Part shown: positions 1-12,385 of the stretch, piece after piece
Numbering within the stretch: position 1 is the first letter of the stretch
How the letters are laid out: every line of letters starts with the position of its first letter
Assembly: GCA_022702545.1 (NCBI GenBank)
Contig: JAHRBC010000002.1
Location: forward strand, 4,030,001-4,094,000
Source: Phycomyces nitens
Lineage: Eukaryota > Mucoromycota > Mucoromycetes > Mucorales > Phycomycetaceae
Reading direction: 5' to 3'
DNA: 64,000 nucleotides
Translations under genes and position numbers: made by a program
The notes under the pieces: model-generated
Told to the model about the DNA's origin: nothing
Seen by the model: the letters and a program-made list of their open reading frames with translations, nothing else
Database searches by the model: none

Positions 1-149
1 AATAGTCATTAAGGTGTTCTATTGTTTTTTTTTATATATAAAATTATGCTGTGTATATGCTGAATAGGCCTCTATTGATCATTATGTGTATGTTGGTAAC
101 TACTGGTGATGAGCACTGATGATTTGATTTGGCAAACTCGCGCTATTAT

Positions 150-1391
150 TTACTCTTTCTTGTCTTTCTTTTCCTTTTTGCTCTTCTTTTCCTTTTTATC
201 CTTCTTTTCCTTTTTATCCTTCTTTTCCTTTTTATCCTTCTTTTCCTTTTTATCCTTTTTATCCTTTTTCTCTTTCTTTTCCTTCTTTTCCTTTTTCTCT
301 TTTTTAGACTTCTTTGGCTCCTTTTCTTCGTCCACGTCAGTTCTCTTGCGCTTGTGTGTTTTTGTTTCTTCGTCGCTGTCTTCTGGTCGAAGATAGTCCT
401 GCATCACTCGAGAATATTTGCCCTTTTGATCTACCAAACCGCGTCCACCCTTTCGTGCAGTTCTTCCCTCGCATGCTGCAAATAACTCGGCGTCAGAGAC
501 CTTGATAGAGAAATCTCGAACTTCTTCGTCTTCCCATGATAATTCAGGTTTGGGTTTTTCAGAGGCAGGCTTACTGGGATCAGAACTTATAGAAAATGGT
601 GGCAGGATTTAGTCTCTCAAATCAAAATTCAACCTTGCCAGTATTTACACACACACACTCTCACGCACTCCAATACTCGATGAAATACTTACGGCTCCAA
701 TGATCCAGTCGAACTTTTGACAAATCCGCTATAAAGAACGGTGGTAGCCACCTTTTTGCTGATGCTCATATGCAAGTCTTTTACACTATCCATCATATTT
801 CTGTGATCTGCCATGGATGCCATTGAGCTCATCATTGAGGGTGCTTCTTTTTCCTCTTCTTCTTGGGCTGATTCTGGTAAAGACTCTTTGGTAGAAACTC
901 GTTTTCCAGTAGGGCGTTGTGTGCTGATAATTCCAGTCTTGGAGCGTCGGGTGTCAGATTTTATTTTGGTGGCAATCTTGACCTAGTAATGGTTGTTGTT
1001 TTTTGTTTTTGTTTGGTTAATGACTTTTAGGACATCGAACCGTACACGATGCCTTACCTTTCCTTCGTCTTCGTCTTTCTCGACCGAGACTGAGCTTGCG
1101 CTCTTGTTGTAAAGATGATCCCACCAAGCAAACTCCCACTGGTTCTCGCCAACTCCTACGCCCTTTTTATCATTCTTCACCGAGACAGAGATATGCTTTA
1201 CTTTTCCGTCCTTATTTTTACCGAGTCCATCTCCCCTAAAGGTAGAATTTGCAGAAAAGTAGCAGATAGTTTAAGTATTAAAAAAAAAGGCATTGTAGTG
1301 GCCACTAAAAGATAAATAAAGTACACACATACTTTGACCAGCCAAACTTCTCGAGCTGAGATTGTGCGAATGTTCCTTTCCAATTATCCAT
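150..1391 (-). CDS. G-patch protein, GPATCH4-like, with Lys-rich tail
   Basis: Four exons on the minus strand (1391-1333, 1235-1058, 982-693, 585-150) join in frame to 320 residues. The first junction rebuilds a classical G-patch (GWSKGDGLGKNKDG, residues about 17-30), and around residue 210 there is the LFAACEGRTARKG box seen in GPATCH4-type proteins. The last ~60 residues are Lys/Glu/Asp only (KKDKKEKK units) encoded by an 18-bp DNA repeat. G-patch proteins are known to bind and stimulate DEAH-box helicases of the Prp43/DHX15 class; a nucleolar role in ribosome biogenesis is inferred from the domain and the basic tail. All introns are GT-AG. The family is clear; the exact orthologue (GPATCH4 versus Pxr1) is less sure. 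Confidence 0.85.
165..300. repeat. 18-bp coding repeat (KKDKKE tail)
   Basis: Imperfect tandem units, on the plus strand of the form tttttatccttcttttcc, repeated about seven times. They lie inside the last exon of the G-patch gene and code for the KKDKKEKK tail. All units keep length in multiples of three, so copy-number change would alter only tail length. Confidence 0.85.
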
Positions 1392-3854
1392 TCGATGCTA
1401 ATTATCCAGATCTTCTAATGAGTGATTGTAGTAGAATAAGAAGAAGAACCAAATGACTATGGTCTAGCAAGAAAAAAAAACCTCCACCAGGGACAAAAAG
1501 GCTAAATGGGTGGCTGAATAGCAAATAAAGACAGTCATTCGTAGTTGACCAATGCATTGGGCCCTGATTTTTGGATCTCCGATAAAAGAAAAAAGGTACG
1601 GGCTACACCTTTGGGTTTCATCAAGTAAACTGGTTTTTTGGAATCCACAGCCTAGGATAAATATTTTGAATATTTTGATGTTTTCATGTCAAGCAAAGTC
1701 ATTGGTCTGGTAGTGACTCAAAATGTTAAAGTAGTTTATATCATACTGTATGTTCTTGTGATAATATCATACTATTTAAAACTGTGTTGATGTCTCGAGA
1801 ATTTGTAAAAGGTAAAAGCTTCTTGGAAACCAAACAATGTTTATAATATTCCAGAAATTGAGTGTCTATATTTATCAAACCGTGTATATATCGATATTAA
1901 GAGCCATGTTTTTTTTTCCTTCTCTTTCTACAAGGATTTTAGTATTTTTACTGCTGTACGTACGAGAGAGATATATATTGATCTAAATGATCTACTATAT
2001 ATTTTAACTTTGTCTGTTAATATCGACAAACCGACTCAAACTCCAACTATATAAACAAGGCATGAGTATCTCAAATAATATTCTCACAAGCACACAGTTG
2101 CTGTTGAACTATTATTTGAAGTATAAAATACCAAATGTCTTGCGGTTACCTTTAAAAATATATCACAAAAGCAACCAGTTGGATGCCTGCCTAGTATAAT
2201 TAATGAGAAATAACAATTAAATCAATCAATTGTTCTTCAAATTCAGAACAACAGATGAGTATGGTTTGTTAAATGAATCTGTTTCCTGGATAACAAAATA
2301 AAACACAGATAAGATAAGACATCTAAAATTGAGGGTTCCTAACCTCAGAGACCCAAAAATCATTCGAAGCAAGAGATTTTTGTTTCCTGTAGTGAGTAAA
2401 AGGGTTATTCGTATAATCTATAGGATTATCAGTCTCGGAAGCCAGTACGAGTAACGGTGCATGTAATAATACTAATATTGCACACATTATTTAACGTGCT
2501 TTGTATCAGAACTGAATTAATGATATTTGAGTTTTCAGAAACAAAACTTGGTGCAATTAAACGATAATCAGATATTTCCTCGTCATTAACCTTTGTCATG
2601 AGACTATTATAGATTACAGTTACTTTCTTGCAAGTAAGAATATATAGCCCTAGACGTTCATCGCATTTACTTTTTGTCTATCCTTATCCTGGCGGTACTC
2701 TACTGGCAAGGTCACGAAAAGAATGTCTAGACAACTACTTGTTAATAAATGGTACGTCTAATCCTTCTATATATATATATATATTGTGCATAGTGGGGTT
2801 CTGTTTTATAATTGAATTCATAAATTGATCGTCTGTATTCCCAAAGTGGATCCCATTCGTTCTGATATTCATTTAATTTTTGGAACAAGCAATTTCATAT
2901 TTTATTTTCACTAGCCTCTCACCAACTGCATTTATTAATTGCTTTCCCAACCTTCTATTTTCCTTTCAATATGCGGTTCAAGTGTCTTTCTATAAGGTTC
3001 GTTTCACAACATACATTCTATAATTACACAAGTGCAACAGGCTTTAAAGTACTCGCTAGATATAAAATAAAATAAAAAAAGGTATCTTGTTGTCTGCTTG
3101 TTTTCTATCCATTCAAACAGCATGAACATTTGTCGGAAGAAATCCAAGCATAAGAATAACACAAACCCACTCACAACAGCCCATTGATTTTTTTTGCATA
3201 ATAATTGGTGGCGATAGATCCTGATATGCTCAATGTCTCTGGAACCCCAGGGTTTTAGACAGCCTAAAACATATTCATATGGCATGTTTGTGCCCTAGGA
3301 ACTGTGTGCAAAGTGCTGGACTGAGTAATATCAATCAGCAAAAGTTCATCTAGTCACCAAAAGTATCAAGATATCTACCCTTCCCCTCAAGACATATATA
3401 ACAGACCCCCCCCCCTGGAGCTTGTGTATCGACAAGATGGTTCTTATTCTTGTTAAGATTAAATTAAAATTAAGGTAAGCAGACAAACTCTAATGGCTGA
3501 CCTGTTTTTAGGAACCACGCGAATATTTCTGGATTACCTAAGCGTAGCACAGGTGCCAAATGCTAATAAAGACACAATACAGAAAGGAAAAAAAGTAAAG
3601 CACACTACAAGTCTTGACACGTAACACACGCACACACATACACATACACACATATATATGAAAATATTATCAATGGGTTTAAACGAATTCATTAATAACA
3701 ATATGTTTTTTTCTTTTGGGTGACATTTTTTCTTTCTATTCAAAACAGGTCTTCTCTCTTTTGAAGCATGTTTTTTTTTCTTGTTCTAGTTTATTGATCC
3801 AAGTCAATTACAAAAAGTGCACATGTATAAATAAATCAAGGGAGAGTTTATCGT
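1392..3854. other. AT-rich intergenic region
   Basis: About 2.5 kb with no gene I can support. Short open frames at 2628-2828 (plus) and 3004-3285 (minus) have no recognisable motif. Simple sequence: a TA run near 2767-2785 and a CA/TA-rich run near 3625-3660. The left end carries the promoter of the G-patch gene. Confidence 0.6.
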
Positions 3855-4241
3855 TTATTTTTCACCCTAAAAATGTAAAGAAAAAAACATTGGTTAGTTT
3901 AAGATAACATGATTATGTCCGAATACATACGCGAGCCATCTTGACAGCACCCCAGACGGAGCCAACGAGACCGGTACCGAGAACCAAAAAGGTGGTGTAG
4001 ACGATAACCTTGTCTCTGGGACCACGGAGGAACAAGAGGGTGTTGGAAGGAGCCTAGAGAGACAAGATATACATAAATATATATAAAGGGTCAGTTGATG
4101 CCAAGTAGGTTTTTCATAATGGACATTAAAAGAATGCATAGTTTTGCAAATTATTAAGCCAAATGAGAATTCTTGTGGGATTTTTACCTGGAAGTAACGC
4201 TGCTTGGCGAGGATGGTGTTGGGTCTGTTGACGAGAGACAT
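3855..4241 (-). CDS. COX7A: Cytochrome c oxidase subunit VIIa
   Basis: Three exons on the minus strand (4241-4188, 4053-3931, 3866-3855) give a 62-residue protein: a short matrix-side start (MSLVNRPNTILAKQRYFQ), one hydrophobic span (VYTTFLVLGTGLVGSVWG) and a tiny tail MARGEK. The layout and the KQ-x-FQ followed by LRG motif match the COX VIIa family, a nuclear-encoded single-helix subunit of complex IV in the inner mitochondrial membrane. The last exon is only 12 nt (GGT GAA AAA TAA): reading through the GTATGT donor would instead add VCIRT and stop, but a good branch site (CTAAC) and acceptor support splicing. No cleavable presequence is obvious. Confidence 0.8.
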
Positions 4242-4715
4242 GATGAGGTTTATCGAGGTAGAAGAAGCTGTTGTGTTTTTCGACAGGCATCAAAAAAATT
4301 CATAGGGTCTCCGCCCATGAGATCTACGTCATCAATCGCGGCAAACCCCTCTCCCACTCTTTATATTATTATTATTATTATTTTGGGGGAAAAAATAAGA
4401 AAGAGCTTGGAGTTGCGAGGGCCATGCACAAGCGTCTGTCTTGAGATAAATGGGGCTTTGGGATGATAAGAATCTCTTTAATAATCCCAATATTATACCC
4501 AGCCCACTGCTACTAAACCTAGTCTTTGGAGCCTGTAAAATTCAATAAACTACAAGGCTATTTTGTCTTTATTTTTTTTAAAAAAAAAAAAAAAAAAAGC
4601 AATCAATATTTATTACAAGATTTTAAAAGGCACCAAATATGTGCAATAAGGCCAAACATAAATCTACATACAAAATATAGTGCTTTTATTGACTAGATAT
4701 CATAAACAGAATGTT
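4242..4715. other. Intergenic, COX7A promoter side and RPS12 3' side
   Basis: 474 bases between the COX7A start and the RPS12 stop, both genes on the minus strand. It contains an ATT run at about 4360-4382 and an A-run near 4570-4588. No gene seen. Confidence 0.6.
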
Positions 4716-5473
4716 CTAGCGAGTCTTGAAGTCTACAAGATTAAAAACACCAAAGATTAGATTAGTTGGGTGTCACGCTTATTTAAATAAATAAATAAAA
4801 AAACATTTACGTACAGTCCAAAAGAACGTTCATGGCCTCGGACTCTTCTCCAAAGTCCTGAACAACCACGCAAGAGCACCCAACAACTTTGCGGGCATTG
4901 CCTTCACGATCAATCTTGCACAGACCAGCCCATTCACCCAACTTTTTGGCATCTGATACTTTGATGAGGTTGAGGTTGTGTTCGGCACACAGGGCTTCGA
5001 TCAGCTTGACATACTCCTGCTCAGTGCAGGATTCACACAGCACAGCCAGATGAGCCTGACGTCTAGAAAGAATGTGTTTTTTGTTTTGTTTTGTTTTTTG
5101 TTTTTCACAAAGCAATGGTTTTTATATCATTGGTTAGATGATATTCAAACTATGTAGCGATCAAAAAAAAAAAAGAAAAAGAAAAAAACAGACAATACAA
5201 TCTTGACGTGTCATTGGATTCTCATTGACTGTCTCTCATGTGTATGTATATATATATATATACATGTCATGTATATTTAAATTTGTTTAAATATAAATAT
5301 TACCTGTCCAAAGCCTTTACAGCCTCCCTCAAGCCGCGAGCAAGACCATCATGAACCAAGGCACGACGAAGTACATCTTGAAGAGCCTCTTCAACTGACA
5401 TTGGACCTTTTGTGGCTTCAATGACAACTTCGACCTCCTGGCTAATTACAATAGTCTCAATCTCTGCAGACAT
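4716..5473 (-). CDS. RPS12: 40S ribosomal protein S12 (eS12)
   Basis: Exons 5473-5304, 5062-4815 and 4732-4716 (minus) encode 144 residues. The protein shows the eS12/L7Ae-like fold sequence: [20 protein letters not shown], then [12 protein letters not shown] and [18 protein letters not shown]. The final exon is 17 nt and supplies the normal eS12 ending (LLDYFKTR); stopping at the unspliced TAA would give the odd ending LLDCT. The donor GTACGT and acceptor TTGTAG support this. eS12 sits in the beak of the small ribosomal subunit. The start at 5473 was chosen because it gives the usual MSAE start; an upstream in-frame ATG at about 5524 would add a non-conserved extension. Confidence 0.93.
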
Positions 5474-6233
5474 GGTTCTTCGGTTCTGTAAGGTGGCTAT
5501 TTTTTTTAAAGAAAAGACATCCATCCATCCATAGATTAATATGATATTGCGATATTATGATGAGAGCCTTGTCTCTTGCCCACCTTGTTTTAAGATGTGC
5601 GAAAAAAAAAAGGTGGTTTAGCAAAAAGAGCAAGGATCAAGTAAAATCGTCAATCAAGGCCTATAGTCCGCCCAGGGAGGGTCGCTTGCTCTTTCTTCCT
5701 TTCGCCTTTCTGCCTATATGTCCTAGCTTAGCTCAGCTGTGAAAGACTGTCTGTAGGGTTTTTGTTCTGGGATAGAAGTTGAGGGCGGGGTTTGGATATG
5801 TCGATTGGTTTGGATCACCGCATGAAACAGGATGTGTGTGTATACTTTAAAGGTCTTTTGAGAGCAAGAGTTGAACAAGACATGTTTGGGACAGTGGGTT
5901 AACTAGAGTATTTCCAAAAAAGTAAATATGTATATGCATATACATAATCTATAAAAGAACATGGTCGGATTAATGTTTGGTCTCTTTAGTCCCTATAGAT
6001 AGTCCACCATGTAATCCAAACTTGAGCTGTCAAATGCTTTGAGTGCTTGTGTCATCATGGCACCAATAGCAACAATCAGACCCTAAAACGCTTGAAAACA
6101 CTTGACTCGTGTGTCTGTTGATTACAAAGGATGTACTATAGTAAACATTTTATCTTGATTTCATGGTACATTGCTGTTTGAAAATCATGTCTTGACCCCA
6201 CTGAATTCTCTTTTTACAAAAGAAGTCTCTCTC

Positions 6234-6266
<33 letters not shown>

Positions 6267-7440
6267 ACATCTCTTGTACCTCTTTGAAATTTGACTTTTA
6301 TGATCAATCATGATACATCAACTGATATAAAGTAAAAAAAAGTCTTGTCACGTTGGAAAAATTATAGTCAAATATCTTGAACAATTAGACGCTGGCCTGG
6401 CCAAAGAGATTCTCTATGCGTCTATCCTTTGTGATCTTGGCCATTTTGTGCACTGATTTATATTGTAGAGTGTGGCCAGAAATGAAATAGAAATTGAAAC
6501 AATGAGAAGTTGTATTGTGACCAAGGTTGTCTAAAAGAGAAACTGGCCTGCGCCACGTTGATTGTATATTATGGTTTTTTTTGGGTGTTTTGTAAGGAAT
6601 AGATTAAGCCAAATATGGGGCTGTATTGATTTAAAGAGACCCAGGATATAAAAAGGTGGGCCAGCTTGGGAGTGGGGGGAGGGGGGTGTTACTCTACAAG
6701 CATCTCATTCTATTTTGAGATCTTATTGGCTGTTACATTCCCAACATGTCTTGTAGTGGAGAAGGTGTCATTTGTAAACAAATCCTGGTGACTTTTTTGA
6801 ATGACTGACTGACTGACTGGCACATTGGTTACTTGCCTGCCAGATAATCTTACAAACCAAAGTTGCTATCCTAAATATTCTAAAGATCCTAAAGACTGTC
6901 TAAATCTCAAGCCGAATGATAAAAAAAAGCCTCTTTAATAGCCTGTATTGCTATTTTATCTTTAACAGCCGAGAGTACAGATTACTAAGACGTTTATTTT
7001 ATTTTATTCTATTCTATTTTCAAGTTCCCATTGAGCCAAATTTAGCATTGATAGGATTGGGACACAGGACATCTTGAGGGCCAGTTTGACAGTTACAATG
7101 TGTGGATTCAATATATTCAAGAGAGAGAGAGGTAGGTTCAAGATGACAATATAATGGCTGTTGTTTGTTTCAATTGTCAATCGTGGCCATATAATTCGGT
7201 GGTTGAATACTAGTGAAACGACAGGAAAGATGCAATAGAAACAGGTAAAGAGAGAGGATTGTATTTATGTTGATTAGTGTTTAATAATAATAATAATAAT
7301 AATAATAATAGTATTTTTTTGGAGTAGAGAGGGAAATAGTGGTCTAGAGAGAGAGAGAGATTGGTACAAAGGTATTTGTATTATTATTTTTTGTAAGAAA
7401 AGGAAAAAAAAAAAAAGGCAAGATGGGTGGGTTATTTGAA
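5474..7440. other. AT-rich intergenic region
   Basis: Nearly 2 kb with no supported gene. It has microsatellites: ATT run at about 6236-6265, a TGAC run near 6803-6818, AATA/AAT run at about 7284-7310 and GA runs near 7345-7360. A G-rich stretch (gagtggggggagggggg) lies near 6670-6690. Confidence 0.6.
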
Positions 7441-7700
7441 TCATGTCATGAGCTTGTTGAAGACCAGTGGGGTATACTGGTACAAGGTGACAGCAGAAAG
7501 AGAAACGATGCTCAACAAGAGAGTGTCTATATAGAAAAGGATTGTGACATATTAGTTATTGACCATGAGATTCCAGTAATGAACATACTGAACAAGGCCT
7601 TTTCCCATGGCTCCAACATGTAGAGGGCAGTCTGGAGTTCGTACTGATAGATCTTTGTGGACACATAGTCAGAGAGACCGCCTTTGGATTCAGTTGCCAT
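7441..7700 (-). CDS. Small subunit of serine palmitoyltransferase (ssSPT/Tsc3-like)
   Basis: Two exons (7700-7589 and 7526-7441, minus) encode just 65 residues: MATESKGGLSDYVSTKIYQY, then ELQTALYMLEPWEKALFN and a hydrophobic helix TLLLSIVSLSAVTLYQY. The YQYxLxTALYMLEPWE core is diagnostic of the ssSPT family (human SPTSSA/SPTSSB), ER-membrane activators of serine palmitoyltransferase, which makes the first sphingoid-base precursor. The intron has a GTATGT donor, ACTAAT branch and TATATAG acceptor; without splicing the second half is unrelated sequence. Stop TGA at 7441-7443. Its family is clear from the core motif; the exact functional match to animal a or b type cannot be told. Confidence 0.88.
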
Positions 7701-8186
7701 GATGAAGAGATGTGAAGAGTGAGGATGATGAATTTTTTTAAAAAAAAAAAAAAAGAAAAAAAGAGAGAGAGAGGGAAAAAAAAGAATAGTCAAACTGTGC
7801 TGAGTTTGATAAATAAATAAAAATGCTGATAATTAATTATTATTATTATTATTATTATTTGGTGGTGGGCAGACAATGGCTGGCATGGATCTAGAGCATA
7901 GTCATCATTCTCTCTCTCTTGTTTATTTTTAAAATAAAAAATGAAGAAAAAGAATGTCTAGGATCCAACAAGAATATAGTCTGGATTTCATAGCCTACAA
8001 GTGAATAAATGGGTTTGTGGGAATGTTGTTGTAGCTTATCTATGGCAATTGATGGTTATCAGTTGCATAGGTCAACCGATTTCCATGCATATTCTCACAC
8101 TTGTATTCTACTTATCTTACATTCTATCTCTATACTAACCTCAAAAAGTGACAGGAAATATATAAGCCTTGATTCTTATCTCCCAA

Positions 8187-8217
<31 letters not shown>

Positions 8218-9349
8218 CACACATTTGATTGCCAAGATATATATATATATATTTATATATATATATATATATATATACAAAGTGATATTTCGTGATTTCT
8301 ATTTATAAAATCTGCGTTTCTAAAACGCTATTTTCTTACAAACAAAAAAGAAAAAAAGAAAAAAGAAAGTTGGGACTGAATGTTTCAAAAATTAAGCGAT
8401 TAAAAAAAAAAAGGCGACCCGAGAAAGGCCTGTATGATTTTTATTCTCTTTATAGAAAAAGATCTAATCTTTAGGTGCTTTTCTGGGAATGGGCCCAAAG
8501 TATAAAGTCAAATTCATATTTGAATGCCCCTTGATATAAAATATAAAATAATAATATAAAATAACAAATAAATAAATAAATTGTACATATTAATATTCGA
8601 TAAAATGTAGGACAAGATGGTTTAAATGGTTGATTTGTATAAATTTATATTATTATCATCAGGCATTCTATTCTGTTCAAAAACGGCTGTTGCAGGACAG
8701 AAAAAGGTGTGGGCTGATAAACAATGTTTTAATATCAATTGACTGTGTTTTTTTTCAAGGGTGATGTGTGATGTCATATTAATATTTTTTTATATATATT
8801 TTTAAAAATTGCCTTGTTGTTTTTGTTTTTTTAAAAATAATAATAATGAGTTCTTGTCGTCAAACAGCCGGCAATGGTGCCAACCCAAATGGATGATTGG
8901 TCCAGACAGAGTTTGTTATCGAAGGCAAAGAAGCAGGGATCACCGCATGTGTGACGATACTGATTTGTATTAGAGATCCGCCTGAGGGTTGGAATCTGGT
9001 AAAAAGGATTTTTTGAGATGATAATATAATTTTTGGCAGTACCTTGGGCTGCCAATTGTAATCCTGGCCTACGATTGGCCCCTCTGCATCCCAGCTGCCA
9101 ATCCTTGCTAGAAATCAACATATGGGCGATAAGAGGGTTTGAATGGAGATTGGAGTGTGGGAAAATATGATCTGATGATGGGATCCTATTGGTGGAGATT
9201 AAGAGATCAGTGTTATCTTTAAGGCACCAGATTTATTATAACATTACAAGCCCAGGCCAAAAAAAAAGAAAAAAATTATGAGCCAAAATTTTTCTTTTTA
9301 TTACTTTGAATTTTTTATATTCTGCTTATCTTCACCTCTTTCTCTTCAA
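7701..9349. other. AT-rich intergenic region with TA arrays
   Basis: About 1.65 kb. It holds an ATT run (7838-7860), long TA arrays (about 8188-8210 and 8238-8276) and several TTAAAA tracts. A 96-codon open frame at 8831-9121 (minus) has six cysteines and normal amino-acid composition, but no motif I know; I do not call it a gene. The right end is the promoter side of the GATA gene. Confidence 0.5.
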
Positions 9350-10543
9350 ATGGCCCATCCAACCCTCTCGCCCCTCTCGCCCCTCTCGCCGACCCACGAA
9401 TCAATGAAATCTCGCAAGCGGTCTCTTACTCGCTGTGTCCAGTGCCTTGCTTCCTTTCGTCCTTTGTTGTGGGGACGGGAGAGCGGCAAAGGTCCTGTGT
9501 GCGATAACTGTAGTCATGGAGACCACGACCCAACCCAGGCCCGTGAAGTGTCGCCCGAAACAGAAGAGCCCACGATCGACAAGCCAGCTCCCACAATGGA
9601 ACTCGAACTGGAGCTCACGACTCCAGACGAAAGCACCATCTGCGCCAATTGCCACACAACAACCACTCCTCTCTGGAGAAGGGACATGCTGGGCAAAACT
9701 ATCTGCAATGCCTGCGGATTGTATTACAAGCTCCATCGGGTCCATCGCCCGGCAACCATGATGCGCACCGTCATCAAACGTCGCAAGCGCTGCTCGTCCT
9801 CCACCGACAAAAAGGCCGACAAAGACCGGGGCCCAATGGAGCCCAAGCCGCGCAAGAAGCGTAACAGCCACCTTCAACCACGCCGGACTGCCACGAGCAC
9901 AACCACTAATTCAGCCGCTTCGGCCATGATGATTGGCCGATCAGAAGATGAAGTATTTGAAGATACCTGCAGTGTTGCGAGCAACAGCAGTGCAACTGCG
10001 TCTACCACATCGTCTGGAAGCTGCTTGTCGATCAACAGCCCTGAAATCGAGCACGACAAACAGACGTCTGCCTGGATAGCCCGCCACCCGCCGCCCCTGT
10101 CCTCAAGTGGCCCCAACAGCCCACCCCTTCACCACCATTCGCTTGTCCTGCCACCGATCCAATGTCCTCCTTATCAGAAAGAACGCAATTGCTGTTCTCA
10201 TGAAGAAGCCCTCCTTAATCAGCGACAGGATCTCCAGCGTGAGATCAGTCGGCTCACCTCACTCTTATCAGACACCGTATCAATGCTATCTAATATCGAC
10301 CACTGCCTTAACCACCCCTCCTGTCCTTGCCGCCACTGCCCTCCTTCTCCTCCTTCATCGACCACATCTGACCGCCAGCAGCAAGAGCAGCAAGTAGCTC
10401 GCTCCCTGCTCTCCCTTGCTACTTCCCCACTTCCCCAAGTGCCACTCGCACAAGCCAATCTGACTCGACTGCCGCCAATCTCCGTATCGTTTGATATGAC
10501 CCATCGGCTATCTCCGCCCCCCGTGCGACCCTTTTGCCCATGA
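9350..10543 (+). CDS. GATA-type zinc-finger transcription factor, two fingers (SRE/SreA-like)
   Basis: Single-exon gene, 397 residues from the ATG at 9350. An in-frame ATG at 9278 would add 24 hydrophobic residues and is less likely. The second finger (C98-x2-C101-x17-C119-x2-C122, [14 protein letters not shown] ... [16 protein letters not shown]) is canonical and is followed by the basic tail TVIKRRKR. Residues 29-54 form a degenerate first finger, C-x2-C-x18-C-x2-C, keeping LW-R and G-x2-VC-x2-C but lacking TPLWRR. Near residues 295-335 a coiled coil precedes a Cys cluster ([12 protein letters not shown]). The second finger looks most like those of the iron regulators Urbs1/SRE/SreA; that role is inference, and the missing Cys-rich linker between fingers argues for caution. 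Confidence 0.88.
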   Translation: MAHPTLSPLSPLSPTHESMKSRKRSLTRCVQCLASFRPLLWGRESGKGPVCDNCSHGDHDPTQAREVSPETEEPTIDKPAPTMELELELTTPDESTICANCHTTTTPLWRRDMLGKTICNACGLYYKLHRVHRPATMMRTVIKRRKRCSSSTDKKADKDRGPMEPKPRKKRNSHLQPRRTATSTTTNSAASAMMIGRSEDEVFEDTCSVASNSSATASTTSSGSCLSINSPEIEHDKQTSAWIARHPPPLSSSGPNSPPLHHHSLVLPPIQCPPYQKERNCCSHEEALLNQRQDLQREISRLTSLLSDTVSMLSNIDHCLNHPSCPCRHCPPSPPSSTTSDRQQQEQQVARSLLSLATSPLPQVPLAQANLTRLPPISVSFDMTHRLSPPPVRPFCP

Positions 10544-12385
10544 ATAATAATTGTCCAAAGAAGAAGAAGAAGGGAAGAAAAAAAAGCATTTTATACATAC
10601 ATACATAACCCATAACCATAACCCATAACCCATAAACCCATAAATCCCCCCTCACATCAATCCCCATTACTTTCTACGTCATCTTTATGTTCCCTCATCT
10701 GCATTCTTTTTTCTTTTTCTCTTTTTTTATATATTCTCATTTTTCATATCCACAATCCTCAATCCTTTACATTCATTCAACATTTCACAAGGGAGATACT
10801 ACTATATATTATAAATAAAATTTATTTACGGTGTGGATGGGAACCATCCAGGTGATTATCATCAAATCATTGCCAAAACTATAAAAACAAAAAATATGAA
10901 CAAAATGAATAATCTGATTCTTTAACACTCGACATGATTGATTGATTACCAAAGGCTGTACTTCTTGACATTGATCCCATTGTGCGATAAAAGTAACAAG
11001 AAAATAATATCATTGGCTTTTTGGTATAAAGACTCATTATTTCCAGGTACACACCGAGACCAAGAATGTAATTGGTCAAATCGTCTTTCTTGCCAGAGGT
11101 ATTTGACGTGTTTAGAATTGCGGCAAGAACCTCTGTTTTTGGTCAGTATGACCAATTCCGTCTGCGTATCCGCCATTGTGTTTTGTCCATGTTTGCATAT
11201 CAGTTAATCATATACTTTTATATATACTTTGCACCTATAATGCATTATTGACCAATGATATGGATTAATTTTAATCATCGTAGCTTATCAATCACCATAT
11301 CATTTTAATACAGAAAATATCTTGCCATTGAAATTGTAAATGCTGCTTTTTTACAAGAGTTACTCTTTTGCGTATCAAAGCAAAAAAGACCATGCAGTTA
11401 CATGTTGAGCAAGACGATAAAAAGTGCTGATGATACGTTGGATTGTTGCCTCGTTTTCTTTTTTTTTCCTAAAGCACTCGTCCAGATAAGGAGTAGTATT
11501 TCATTAGCCTTATCGAGTATCAGGGATTCACGAACCAAAGACATTTTGAACAACATACTGCGATAATATGGATACCGTTAAACCGACAATGTAAACCATG
11601 ATATAGGTTTGATTTTACTTTCTTTATCTGATATACAGAAACCAAAGCAAGAAAGAGATAAGAGTAGTATATGTTTGACACTGTTTTTAAAAGCAATAAT
11701 ATTTATAGAATGTTGTCCCAAAGACCAAGGAACCGATTGTTGTCAGTTTGTTTGAGTTGTATTAAACTCTTGTTGGCAAGCTTTTTACAGTATGATTTTT
11801 TTTATTTATTTATTTACAAAAGTCTGCTTCCAACCACAAGGATTGTGGTCCATAGAGTATAAAGTGATTGACAACCAAGATATCGTGTAATTGACTTGAT
11901 GGTGTAATCATGTGACTTGCTTCCTTGTCGATTTATTGGTGCCAAAATGGTTCCATCTTATCGCGGATGACGACCTTATCTATATATTCGCAAATATATC
12001 GCCAATTTGGCTTACCATTAAGAGCACACAGATCCCTTGATCTGCCTTTTCTTCTTCTTCTATTAACCTGAATTGAACTCCTATTGAACAATCTTTAGCG
12101 TAGTAAATTTGACGCTCTCGAGATCTTTTTGTAATAAAATTATACCGAGGCATCTAATAATGTGCCTCAGACTTAATAAACAGTATCCAACATTCAGTCA
12201 ATGTTCAAGTGTTTAAAGAATGTGCTAGACGCCAATTGGGGTTTTTTTTATATATATACATATGTATATATTTTTACGCGAAATGATTATTATTATTATT
12301 ATTATTATTTGAAAATCCGGGAATTGACTTAATTTTATTTTTGTCTGTGAATTGAAGCCCTAAGCACAATAAAATAAAATAAGAT
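10544..12385. other. Intergenic region; possible small gene remnant at 10879-11176
   Basis: About 1.84 kb. A 76-codon frame starts with MADTQTELVILTKNR at 11176 on the minus strand, and an overlapping frame reads GKKDDLTNYILGLGVYL; with introns they might form one small membrane protein, and a good intron (GTAATC ... TTTTATAG) lies at about 10881-10950. No splice combination gave a family I recognise. Repeated 'cccataa' units lie at 10600-10640 just after the GATA gene, and an ATT run at 12286-12310. Confidence 0.35.

Noticed and set aside
8831..9121. 96-codon minus-strand frame with six cysteines
   Set aside because: No known motif, no supporting exon and no signal peptide; possible intron choices shorten it to about 35 residues.
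10879..11176. Small spliced membrane-protein gene on minus strand
   Set aside because: Several splice combinations tried; none gave a product of a known small family. Kept only as a note in the intergenic entry.
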